Shown: piece after piece, positions 43,334 through 52,500 of the stretch
Layout: every line of letters starts with the position of its first letter
Position numbering within the stretch: position 1 is the stretch's first letter
Source: Nostoc sp. XA010
GTDB lineage: Bacteria; Cyanobacteriota; Cyanobacteriia; Cyanobacteriales; Nostocaceae
DNA: 64,000 bases
Direction of reading: 5' to 3'
NCBI RefSeq assembly: GCF_020829625.1
Contig: NZ_JAIVFX010000033.1
Location: 1 to 64,000, forward strand
Program-made: the position numbers and the translations under genes
The notes under the pieces: model-generated
Told to the model about the DNA's origin: nothing
Seen by the model: the letters and a program-made list of their open reading frames with translations, nothing else
The model's database searches: none

Positions 43334-43873
43334 TTAAGCCCACCAAGCTGCATCGCCGGTGCGGAAGTCGGTTTCAGTCCAAGGGGTCAAAACGATTTTG
43401 TCGTCTTTTACATTGGTATGAGCCAAAGGTAAAGACAGGGGCGCTGGGCCGCGAACAACCTTACCAGTTTCGTCATACTGGGAACCATGACAAGGACACT
43501 TAAACTTGTTCTCTGCAATGTTCCAGGGGACTACACAACCTAAGTGGGTGCAGATGGCGTTAATGCCATAATCTTTGATCGCTTCTTTGCTGTCTACCAC
43601 AATATAGGTAGGATCTCCCTTTAGCCCTTGGACTAGGTTGCGATCGCCTGCATTCCGGTTTTCTAGAAATTTAGCGACGCTAACATCGTTACCTAGCTCG
43701 TCTTTTGCCGTTACACCGCCACCAGCACCACCTGTTGCGGGTGGAATAAAGTAGTTGACAACGGGATACAATGCACCCAGAGCCACTCCAGTGACAGTCC
43801 CAAAAGTGAGCAGATTCATGAACTGACGACGCCCCATATCGGGCACGTCTGCTGATTCAGAAAATTGAGCCAT
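43334..43873 (-). CDS. petC: Cytochrome b6f Rieske iron-sulfur protein (PetC)
   Basis: Holds the high-potential 2Fe-2S cluster of the b6f complex. The product has 179 residues. The N-terminus MAQFSESADVPDMGRRQFMN contains a twin-arginine motif (RRQFMN) before a hydrophobic anchor, so it is a Tat substrate. Cluster ligands are Cys108 and His110 in CTHLGC and Cys126 and His129 in CPCHG; Cys113 and Cys128 form the disulfide. ATG at 43873 is used; the upstream extension is unlike the family. It is upstream of petA, and tatC lies 1.4 kb away. Confidence 0.97.
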   Translation of the reverse strand: MAQFSESADVPDMGRRQFMNLLTFGTVTGVALGALYPVVNYFIPPATGGAGGGVTAKDELGNDVSVAKFLENRNAGDRNLVQGLKGDPTYIVVDSKEAIKDYGINAICTHLGCVVPWNIAENKFKCPCHGSQYDETGKVVRGPAPLSLPLAHTNVKDDKIVLTPWTETDFRTGDAAWWA

Positions 43874-44101
43874 AATCTCCGCGCTCTTTGTGTATTTTGT
43901 TAAGCATTTTGACAAAAGTACTGTACTTGAGGAACTTTTGTCTAAGTCGAAATGCTAGCGCTCACAACGATGCCATACTTCTTTGTTCCAAGATATAAAA
44001 AGCATCTTTTCTGTTAGCATTACATTTCTTTATATCCTTATCATACTGGAGTCACGGAACTTAACATCATAACTAAATGTAAAATCTGATTGAGAAAAGC
44101 T

Positions 44102-44410
44102 ATGACAGGACAGGAATTACGTCAGATATTGCTTGATAAGTGGGGATATTCTTATGATGTCCAGTTTCGACGGGCGCAGGGAAAGATATTTTTGCAAGTC
44201 ATGTGGAAATACTTGGAGCAAGCTTCTTTTCCCTTGAGCGAGACGGAGTACCAAGAGCATCTTGACACTATTGCTAATTATCTTCATGCCTTGGGTGGGT
44301 CAACACAAGTACAAACATTTATTACCCAAACACGCGATCGCCCCCGGCTCGGCAAGGCTGTTAGCATCCCTCTAGATTTGGGTGAACGTTCTTCGGAATG
44401 GATATTATGA
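44102..44410 (+). CDS. DUF3067 family protein
   Basis: A 102-residue soluble protein, MTGQELRQILLDKWGYSYDVQ, with RAQGKIFLQVMWKYLEQASFPL and a C-terminal RPRLGKAVSIPLDLG. This family is conserved in cyanobacteria and plant plastids and often lies near petC or tatC; its role is unknown. ATG at 44102 is preferred over a TTG four codons upstream. It is divergent from petC with about 230 bases between starts. Confidence 0.87.
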   Translation: MTGQELRQILLDKWGYSYDVQFRRAQGKIFLQVMWKYLEQASFPLSETEYQEHLDTIANYLHALGGSTQVQTFITQTRDRPRLGKAVSIPLDLGERSSEWIL

Positions 44411-44470
44411 CCAAGTTTTTCTTCCTTAATTTAGAATTATTTTAATCCGTCATTTCAGGATAGTAAAACT

Positions 44471-45259
44471 ATGAATTCTCCATTTCCCGGAATGAATCCT
44501 TATTTAGAAAATCCTGTGTTTTGGTCAGAATTACATCATCGATTCATTACAGCTATAGCAGATACTATTGAAGAAAATATTCCCCCACAGTATCGAGTTG
44601 CAATTGAACAACGTACTTATTTAAGTGATGACTCAGATTCTGTATTAGTTGGTATACCTGATGTTTCTATTTTTTCTCAACACAAATCACCGCAGCAATA
44701 CTCATCAACTAGTACCCAAAAAGAAACGTCAGAAGGCATTACGGTGATGATACCGTTACCTGAACATATTACGGAGAATTACTTAGAAATTCGAGAAGTT
44801 TCTACAGGTTTTGTGGTGACATCTATCGAAGTTTTATCTCCTAAAAATAAACGCCCAGGCGAAGGGAGAAAAGCCTATGAACTGAAACGCAAACAAGTTT
44901 TAGCTAGTCTTTCTCACTTAGTCGAAATTGATTTACTCAGAAGTGGAAAAGCCATGTCAATTTTAGGGGAAGTGCCTGTAACAGATTATCAAATTATTGT
45001 TAGCAGAAGTGAAACACGTCCTCAAGCTAAATTATACGGATTTAGTGTCAGATAAACGATTCCCGTATTTCCATTACCGTTACAGTCAGAAGATACAGAA
45101 GCGATTGTAAATTTGCAATCTTTATTGCATGGTATATACAATCGTGCCAGATATTACTTAGCAATTGATTATAATAAAGAACCAGTACCACCCCTAAAAC
45201 CAGAAGATGCTTTATGGTCTGATACCCTCTTACGCGAACAAGGGTTAAGGAATAATTAG
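44471..45259 (+). pseudogene. DUF4058 family gene interrupted by one stop codon
   Basis: From ATG the frame reads MNSPFPGMNPYLENPVFWSELH, the DUF4058 hallmark, through to FSVR at 45052. There a single TAA (45053-45055) occurs, and the same frame continues without indel as TIPVFPLPLQSEDTEAIVN, ARYYLAIDYNKEPVPPLKPEDALWSDTLL up to a TAG at 45257. Both parts are needed for the 260-residue family length. One nucleotide change (for example CAA to TAA) explains it, so inactivation is recent, or the base is a sequencing error. Family function is unknown. Confidence 0.82.
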
Positions 45260-45312
45260 TAATTAGTTAATAATTTTACCTATTCCCTGTCACCTGTCAC
45301 CTATTCCCTATG

Positions 45313-46107
45313 TTATTTACCTGTGAGCTTCACCAGTCCAACACCACCAAAATAAAGCCCTAAAACTGCTCCCGCTAAAAGACTTTGAGTTAAGGGGTCA
45401 GTAGAAGGTGTAAGCACGGCTCCTAAAACCACTGCTCCCATAATCACGTAACGCCAACCAGAAACCATTCGTTGAGATGAGACAATGTTCAAATTACCGA
45501 GCAACAGTTGGATAATCGGAATTTGAAATGCTAAACCAGTGCTGAATAACAGTAGCAGCACAAATTCAAAATATTTATCAATTGACCAAATTTGTTCAAC
45601 TACATCTGCTCCGTAGCTGATGAAAAAATTCAAAGCTGCGGGAATCAGCAGTAAATAGGCAAATACTAACCCCGCTCCAAACAGCACACTTGAACCCAAA
45701 ACCACAGGCCCCACTATCCGGCGTTCACGGCGAGTCAGTCCTGGAAGCACAAATTGGATAATTTGGTAAAGAATGAAAGGACTAGTAAGTATGATACCAG
45801 TGTAGGCTGCAACTTTGACGGAGACAAAGAAATACTCTCCGGGTGCAAGTTGGAGAAATTTTACTCCTTGTGCGGGAACCTCAAGTAGCTGGACAATCGG
45901 TTTAACGGCAAAGAAACAGCCAATAATACCCACCGCTACGGCAATCAGAGAATAGAAAATGCGCTGCCGCAACTCTTCTAGGTGGTCGAAAAGAGACATT
46001 TCAACTTCACCTGGCAACTCGTCCAGAGGATCGGTGTCTGAGTTGCCATATTCTTCGGGGTCGAGGTTGGCAACGTTTACAGTATCTACGTCTTGTGAAG
46101 GCGTCAT
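45313..46107 (-). CDS. tatC: Sec-independent translocase subunit TatC
   Basis: Receptor subunit of the twin-arginine translocase for folded proteins. The 264 residues include six membrane helices, the conserved N-terminal MSLFDHLEELRQRIFYSL and FVLPGLTRRERR, the loop with the family Pro/Glu pattern, and a late FQIPI element. An acidic cytosolic extension of about 35 residues precedes the core, as in other cyanobacteria. The location beside petC, whose product is a Tat substrate, is meaningful. The nearest upstream gene is the DUF4058 remnant. Confidence 0.96.
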   Translation of the reverse strand: MTPSQDVDTVNVANLDPEEYGNSDTDPLDELPGEVEMSLFDHLEELRQRIFYSLIAVAVGIIGCFFAVKPIVQLLEVPAQGVKFLQLAPGEYFFVSVKVAAYTGIILTSPFILYQIIQFVLPGLTRRERRIVGPVVLGSSVLFGAGLVFAYLLLIPAALNFFISYGADVVEQIWSIDKYFEFVLLLLFSTGLAFQIPIIQLLLGNLNIVSSQRMVSGWRYVIMGAVVLGAVLTPSTDPLTQSLLAGAVLGLYFGGVGLVKLTGK

Positions 46108-46249
46108 GAGTCAGCTAGTAGGCAACATTTGTTAACTATTTTATCTGGGGAATGGAGCTAGCAAGATATGTTTTTCAGTGCTGTAGGTTTTTTGTCCTGT
46201 TTTTTCGGGTTGCGTCTGCATAAATTAGTAGTAAGCCATCTTGTAGGCA

Positions 46250-46387
46250 ATGCCTAACCTAAAAAAGGGTGGAACCGCTAATTTAGAAGTTACGTCTCTG
46301 CGGCTAGTAGCGCTGAGTAAATTGACACAACATCATAACAATACTCAGTTTGGAAATCCGGTTCATCAAGGTGGTATCTATACATAG
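46250..46387 (+). CDS. Possible small hypothetical protein
   Basis: A 45-codon ORF from ATG (MPNLKKGGTANLEVTSLRLV ... HQGGIYT) with ordinary amino-acid composition and no repeat content. No clear ribosome binding site. It lies 29 bases before another small ORF on the same strand. Reported as a candidate only; no family recognised. Confidence 0.25.
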   Translation: MPNLKKGGTANLEVTSLRLVALSKLTQHHNNTQFGNPVHQGGIYT

Positions 46388-46416
46388 CGTAATCGGAAAT
46401 TTTTAGCTGAGGTTTT

Positions 46417-46647
46417 ATGAATCGGACAATTTGCATTGGACTGATGGCATTGCCTCTTTATTTATACAATGCTCAATTAGGCAATACTCATAATATTGAC
46501 GTGTCAATTGTCGAAGACCAGCTTCCCATAATAACTGCTCTAGTCGTTTACAGCACAAATTCTCAGTTCGATAAACTTCCGTGGCAAATATCGGCTAGAG
46601 ATGACCAAACCGAAGATTGTCTTCGCGCTGGTACTTGCAGAGATTGA
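46417..46647 (+). CDS. Small hypothetical protein, possibly secreted
   Basis: A 76-codon ORF from ATG. The start MNRTICIGLMALPLYLYNAQ looks like a short signal peptide, followed by a mixed region with one Cys pair at the end (CLRAGTC). No family recognised. It sits 53 bases before an SDR gene on the same strand, but GAGAGAG before that gene suggests separate initiation. Confidence 0.35.
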   Translation: MNRTICIGLMALPLYLYNAQLGNTHNIDVSIVEDQLPIITALVVYSTNSQFDKLPWQISARDDQTEDCLRAGTCRD

Positions 46648-46700
46648 TACTAATTCTAATTTAGAATTTCAGTAATTTCATCATAATACGGAGAGAGTTA

Positions 46701-47558
46701 ATGGTTGCAGGAAATCAACGCGCAGTAGTGGTGACAGGAGCATCAACAGGAATTGGTCAGGCGTGTGCTTTGCTTTTAGACCAGTTAGGCTTCTCTGTTT
46801 TTGCTGGTGTGCGTCAAGATATTGATGCTCAAACACTTAAAGAGAAAGGGTCACAAAGGCTTATTCCGATTTTTTTAGATGTTACTGACGCTGAATCGAT
46901 CGCAGCTGCTGTTGATCAGGTAACAAATGCAGTCGGTGGGGCTGGAATTTTAGGTTTAGTGAATAATGCCGGAATTGCTGTCCCTGGCCCCTTAGAATTA
47001 TTAGCGATCGCAGAATTTCAACACCAAATGCAGGTTAATGTCACCGGACAATTAGCAGTGACACAAGCATTTCTTGGTCTATTACGCCAAGATCGGGGTC
47101 GAATTGTCAATATGGGTTCCATTTCTGGTAGAAGCCCTGCGCCGTTCCTGGGTGCTTACAATGCTTCCAAATTTGCGCTCGTTGCACTCAATGATGTAAT
47201 GCGGATGGAGTTACGCCCTTGGGGAATCTCGGTTTCAATTATTGAACCTGGTTCCATCGCTACCCCAATCTGGGAAAAGTCCCTAAATCAATCTGAAATA
47301 GCACAGCACGATCTATCTCAAACAGCACAAAATCTCTACGGTCAGGCGATGAATATTGTCCGTGAGAAAATGCAGATTATCGCATCTAGGGGAATTTCTG
47401 CGGATCTTGTGGCTCAGGCTGTTGTCCATGCGCTCACTGCAAAGCAACCCAAGACACGCTATCTTGTTGGACTAGATGCCAAAATTGGATCTGTGCTGAA
47501 GCATATTTTGCCCGACAAGCTGCACGATCGCGTTATTTTATACTCAATGGGTTTGTAG
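46701..47558 (+). CDS. Short-chain dehydrogenase/reductase (classical SDR)
   Basis: A 285-residue NAD(P)-dependent oxidoreductase. Classical motifs are TGASTGIG for cofactor binding, NNAG (LVNNAGIA), the catalytic Ser in MGSISGRSPAP and YNASK with the catalytic Tyr and Lys (YNASKFAL), then EPGSIATPIW. Substrate not identifiable; relatives include retinol- or sterol-type dehydrogenases. GGAGAGAG lies seven bases before the ATG. It is followed by a minisatellite, with no clear operon partner. Confidence 0.92.
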   Translation: MVAGNQRAVVVTGASTGIGQACALLLDQLGFSVFAGVRQDIDAQTLKEKGSQRLIPIFLDVTDAESIAAAVDQVTNAVGGAGILGLVNNAGIAVPGPLELLAIAEFQHQMQVNVTGQLAVTQAFLGLLRQDRGRIVNMGSISGRSPAPFLGAYNASKFALVALNDVMRMELRPWGISVSIIEPGSIATPIWEKSLNQSEIAQHDLSQTAQNLYGQAMNIVREKMQIIASRGISADLVAQAVVHALTAKQPKTRYLVGLDAKIGSVLKHILPDKLHDRVILYSMGL

Positions 47559-47612
47559 ATTACTTCCCGTTTTTCAGAGGTCGTTACCCTGAATGCAAAA
47601 GCTGTTGTTGCT

Positions 47613-47814
47613 AAAATCATGATTTTCATCAGCAAAATCATGGTTTTCATCAACAAAATCATGGTTTTCATCAACAAAAGGATCTGTTTCATTAACAAAA
47701 GGATCTGTTTCATTAACAAAAGGATCTGTTTCATTAACAAAAGGATCTGTTTCATTAACAAAAGGATCTGTTTCATTAACAAAAGGATCTGTTTCATTAA
47801 CAAAATCATGATTT
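47613..47814. repeat. 21-bp minisatellite (3 + 6 units plus a partial unit)
   Basis: Three units of type AAAATCATGGTTTTCATCAA (+C) at 47613-47675, six identical units of type AAAAGGATCTGTTTCATTAA (+C) at 47676-47801, then a partial first-type unit from 47802. The unit length is a multiple of three, so three frames stay open; on the minus strand the repeats read FVDENHD and FVNETDP. No proper start signal precedes these frames. Confidence 0.9.
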
Positions 47815-47834
47815 AGCAACGAGATTAAGTTCAA

Positions 47835-48180
47835 AATTGCTGTAACAAAGCTCTATATTCAAAAACACTAGAAAATTGTACTTAACAGTACCTTTTTTTG
47901 TGTTGGATATTTTTAATATTCATAAGAGTACCTTATTTAAGATAAGGATTTTTTGCTATTTGTACTTATACTAGTATTTCTGCTTAGTTAAAATCAAATA
48001 TCAGCATTGCGATGTGCTACACATAACTTATATATGAACAATTATCCTGAATGCTGCTAGTTTAGTTAGTAGTTTAGGTGAGATGTACTTACTGTACTTA
48101 CAATTAAAGGTTTAATTCCCTAAAACCAATATTAGTCAGTAGATTTTGTGATCCCTATCCCTGAGTGAACTCGATTAGTT
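47835..48180. other. AT-rich promoter region of the ATPase/STAND pair
   Basis: About 350 AT-rich bases without ORF. AAGAGTACCTTATTTAAGATAAGG near 47925 contains a CCTTATTTAAGATAAGG inverted repeat of seven-base arms. This could be an operator or a terminator-like structure. The promoter of the 48181 gene should be here. Confidence 0.45.
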
Positions 48181-49518
48181 ATGCTCCTAGATTTAGAAAG
48201 ATTTTATCAGGCTTGCAATCCGAGCAGACCTCTAATCATAGGAAATGCCAGCGATCGCAGATACTATATCGATTTTGCTGCGGTGCGGGGTGGCAAAATT
48301 ATCGAGGCTTTGCAGCGCACGATCGCTAGAATATCGCCCGATGCTCCAACCTGTCAACTATTTACAGGACATCTCGGTTGTGGAAAATCAACAGAGTTGT
48401 TGCGGCTGAAAGCTGAGTTGGAAGTGGAGCAATTTCATGTAGTTTACTTTGAATCTACCCATGTCTTAGAAATGGCAGATGTGGATGTGACTGATATTTT
48501 GTTAGCGATCGCAGGCCAGGTGAGTCAAAGCCTAGAAGCAATGAAAATTAGGCTCAAACCAATCTACTTTACCAAGTTGTTTGGTGAACTTGTGGATTTT
48601 TTGCAAACGCCAATTGACCTTGGGGTAGAAGCAGAATTATCTGTGGGAATTGCCAAAATTACAGCTAAAACGAAAGAAAGCCCCCAATTGCGGCGGCGGT
48701 TAAGAGATTATCTAGAACCGCGAACAGCAAATATTTTACAATCAATTAATCAAGAATTACTAGAACGTGCCACTAAAGAACTGAAAACCAGGGGTAAAAA
48801 AGGACTGGTAGTCATTGTTGATAACTTGGATAGAGTCGCAATTCGACCTTTACCATCGGGGCGATCACTACCAGAATACTTATTTATTGAGCGGGGTGAA
48901 CAGTTACGCAAATTAAATTGTCATGTAGTCTACACTATTCCCTTAGCCCTAACTTTCTCCAACGATAGCGCCGAACTTCAGCATCGTTTAGGGGGAGGAG
49001 TCGCACCAAAAATGTTACCGATGATACCTGTACGTTTGCGGTCTGGGGAGATTTTCACCCAAGGGCTAGCAATGATGCAGCAAATGGTGCTAGCTAGAGC
49101 TTTTCCAGACATTCTGCCTAGCGATCGGTTAGGCTTAATTACAGAGGTGTTTGATAGTCGGGAAACCTTAGATCGATTGTGCCTGATTAGTGGTGGTCAT
49201 GTACGCGACTTGCTAGGGTTACTGTTTGACTGTCTGCGAGAACAAGATCCACCCTTTGAGCGGGATTGTGTCGAATTGGTGATTCAAAGACAACGGGATT
49301 ACCGAGCCAACGCTATCGATCCTCATGAGTGGGAATTAATCTTTCAGGTGGTGCAACAGCAGAGAGTTAGAGGTGATATACAATACCACGCTCTCTTGCG
49401 AAGTTTATTTGTATTTGAATACCGCGATCATCAGGGAGCTTGGTTTGCCGTCAACCCAGTTTTAGCAGAGACGGAAAAATTTAAATCATGGTTGAAGGAC
49501 ACCCACAAGCAGATATAA
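48181..49518 (+). CDS. P-loop ATPase (AAA/KAP-like), first gene of a STAND pair
   Basis: A 445-residue cytosolic ATPase. Walker A is GHLGCGKST at residues 63-71 and Walker B is LVVIVDNLDR at about 209-218; the ESTHVLEMADVDVTDIL region between them resembles the switch strand of AAA or KAP-type ATPases. The C-terminal part is helical, with a possible winged helix (LLRSLFVFEYRDHQGAWFAVNPVL). No nuclease or membrane part is seen. The last 31 bases overlap the start of the 1714-residue gene in another frame, so the two are surely co-expressed. Function not known; cyanobacterial relatives are also listed only as ATP-binding proteins. Confidence 0.8.
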   Translation: MLLDLERFYQACNPSRPLIIGNASDRRYYIDFAAVRGGKIIEALQRTIARISPDAPTCQLFTGHLGCGKSTELLRLKAELEVEQFHVVYFESTHVLEMADVDVTDILLAIAGQVSQSLEAMKIRLKPIYFTKLFGELVDFLQTPIDLGVEAELSVGIAKITAKTKESPQLRRRLRDYLEPRTANILQSINQELLERATKELKTRGKKGLVVIVDNLDRVAIRPLPSGRSLPEYLFIERGEQLRKLNCHVVYTIPLALTFSNDSAELQHRLGGGVAPKMLPMIPVRLRSGEIFTQGLAMMQQMVLARAFPDILPSDRLGLITEVFDSRETLDRLCLISGGHVRDLLGLLFDCLREQDPPFERDCVELVIQRQRDYRANAIDPHEWELIFQVVQQQRVRGDIQYHALLRSLFVFEYRDHQGAWFAVNPVLAETEKFKSWLKDTHKQI

Positions 49519-52500
49519 GAGCAGCAAACGAGTTGGCTCTACGAAGTTTGGGGAGAGCAATTACCCTTTCTAGCGGTCAATTCTCCCTGGTTTTGGTGTG
49601 CTGTAATTATCGAGTTTTGCAAGAGCGAATGCTGCAACGACTCGAAGAACTCTCTTCAGGAGTACACCGAATTCAAAAGGTTGTTCTGTCGCATAATGCT
49701 AGAAGTCTTTACACAAGTATTCATTTACAACTGCTAAACCAAGATAATCCGCCATCGGCGTTGATGATTTTGGGTTTAGAGTCGGTAGATGGACTTGATG
49801 ATTTACTTAGCTCGATCAATCATATTCGGGATGAATTTCGCAAACGCCACCCATTTCCTCTAATTGTGTGGATGAATGAGGAAGTGTTGCAAAAGGTTGT
49901 GCGTTTAGCACCAGATTTTGCAAGTTGGGCGGCGACACCGATTCGGTTTGAGATGACAACTGAATCATTGCTGCAATTTTTGCAACAAGAAACTGACTCT
50001 TTATTTGCGACGGTGTTACCAAGCGATTCTGCACAACACCAACCTCCTCAAGTTGCCAAGAATTTTTTCACTGTGGAGCAAGTCTGGGAACATAGCTATG
50101 AACTCCACTTTGCCATTAGAGAGTTGTACAATCGTGGTATTACCTTAGAGCCAGAATTACACGCAAGTTTAGAATTTGTTTTTGGTCTAGATGATTATAT
50201 TAGCGATCGCATTAATCCAGCTTTAAACCATTTTCAGCAAAGCTTGCAAGTTTGGCAGCAGTTGGCGAAGGAAGGGGATGAAGGAGCAGGAGGAGCAGGG
50301 GAGGCATTTTCTTCGCCTACGCCTCCTAATCGTCCATCTCCCCTACTTTTGCGGCAGGGAATCTTGTTGTTTTATATTGGGCTGTCTTATTGCCGTTTAG
50401 CAGAGCAAAATCAAACAGAAAACCGCCGTCATTGGTACACAGCTAAATCTTATTTTCAGCAGTGCTTGACTATCTTACAGGTGGCTGGTCGTCCAGACAT
50501 AGTTGCTGGATTTATTAGTCAACTCGCGGAAGTTTTGCAATATCTGCAAGAGTGGCAAGAATTGCAGACGGTTGCTCAAAAGTCTCTAGAGTTGCATCAA
50601 ACTTATGGTAGTCAAATCCAATTAGCTTGTGACTATGGTTTTCTCGCGCAAGTGGCTGTGCAGCAGTCGCGGTGGGTACAGGCGAGTATATTAGCACATG
50701 TATCACTGCTGAAATTAGGTGAGGCGCAAAAGCACAATGACCCTTATAACTGCTTATTTCCGTTACTGTTGGGGCAAATTTACTATTTAGTTTTAGCGAA
50801 AGCACAGCGAAATTTAGGTGAGTTAGAAGTAGCTCGTGAATACTTAGACAAAGCGACAAAAGAACTACCCGCAGCCTTAGAAAGCAGTGCCCATCAATAC
50901 GATGCCCATCGTTATATTCGCTTCTTGCGGACACTGCGATCGCTCTACTTTGAAGAAGGGCGATATTTGGAAGCATATTACATTCGGCAGAAACGGCGTT
51001 CTGTTGAGCAGCAGTATGGTTTTCGGGCTTTCATCGGTGCGGGACGCTTGCAACCGCAAAGACAGGCGACAAACCCAGCATTGATGTCACCTTCTGGGAG
51101 TAGCAGCGTTGCTTTAGAAATTGCGGCTTCTGGCCGAGAGCGTGATATTAATAACTTAATTGGGAGAATTAGCCGCGCCGATCGAAAATTGACGGTGATT
51201 CACGGTCAATCAGGGGTAGGTAAGAGTTCTATTGTAACTGCGGGGTTAGTTCCAGCACTGCAAAATCGAGCTATTGGCGATCAAATAGCTGTACCTGTGG
51301 TGCTGCAAGTTTACACAGATTGGGCACGGGAATTAGGAAAATCTTTAAGTGAGGCGATGTCTAATGACGCATCCCTTGCCATCTATGCTGACATCATGCC
51401 AGAAGCAGCTATTGAAGCGGAAGCTTTCCCCTACTCTGACACACCCATCACCATCTTTGAAATTTTACAACAACTAAAAGAAAATGCTGATAACCATCTG
51501 ATAACAGTTTTAATTTTTGACCAGTTTGAAGAATTTTTCTTTGGTTATAGCGATCGCAATCAAAAGCAAGAATTTGATAAATTTATTAGCGACTGCCTGA
51601 ATATACCCTTTGTTAAAGTTATTCTTTCTTTACGAGAAGATTATTTACACCGCTTATTAGACTTTAAACATGTTTCTGCACTAGAAGCGATTAATAATAA
51701 TATTCTCGACAAGCATATTCGCTACCAGTTAAATAATTTTTCGCCAGAATATGCTAAAGCAATTATCCGAAAATTGACAGAGCGATCGCAGTTTAATTTA
51801 GAGCCTGCTTTAATTGATGCCTTAATCGAAGATTTATCCACAGGATTTGGAGAAGTCCGCCCCATTGAATTGCAAGTTGTAGGAGCGCAAATTCAAGATG
51901 AGCGAATTACTACACTAGAAGAATATCAGCCATATAGACCCAACAAACTCATCGAGCGATATCTCAAGGAACTGATTAAAGACTGCGGCCCAGAAAATGA
52001 ACGAGCCGCGTTACTCGTCTTATACTTATTAACAGATGAAAGTAACAACCGACCTTTTAAAACTCGTGCTGAGTTAGCGGCGCAGCTAGCAGAATTAGAA
52101 GATGTTAGTAAATTAGAGTTAGTATTAGAAATTTTAGTTAGCTCTGGTTTAGTGGTACTATTCCCTGATGTACCAGAACGCTATCAACTGATTCACGATT
52201 ATCTAGTAGACTTGATTCGCTACTTGCAACAACAAGAATCGAGCTTACAGGTACAACTTAACCAGCTGCGCTACAAAGTAGAACAGAGTCAAGGTGAGAT
52301 TGAGCGGCTTAAGAGCGAACTTAGCCAAAATGAGCAGCGATCGCAATTAGTAGATCCTCATCCCCAACAGGGTTTGAATTTATTAACAGAATTGCGGGAG
52401 TTACACAAGCGCGAAGAATTAAGTCAGTTGGAAATTGAGCAATTACGAGCTGAACTCAAAGAAAAAGAATTAACAGCTAAACTCGCAGAAAGTCAAAAGA

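Noticed and set aside
47613..47814. CRISPR array
   Set aside because: The 21-bp units follow one another directly with no spacers, and no cas gene lies nearby. It is a minisatellite.
47574..47834. Real heptapeptide-repeat protein on the minus strand
   Set aside because: The frame starts at a TTG without a ribosome binding site, and other frames across the repeat are equally open, as expected for any stop-free unit of 21 bases. Kept only as a repeat.
50515..50976. 153-codon minus-strand ORF inside the STAND gene
   Set aside because: Shadow of the TPR-coding frame; no independent protein signature.
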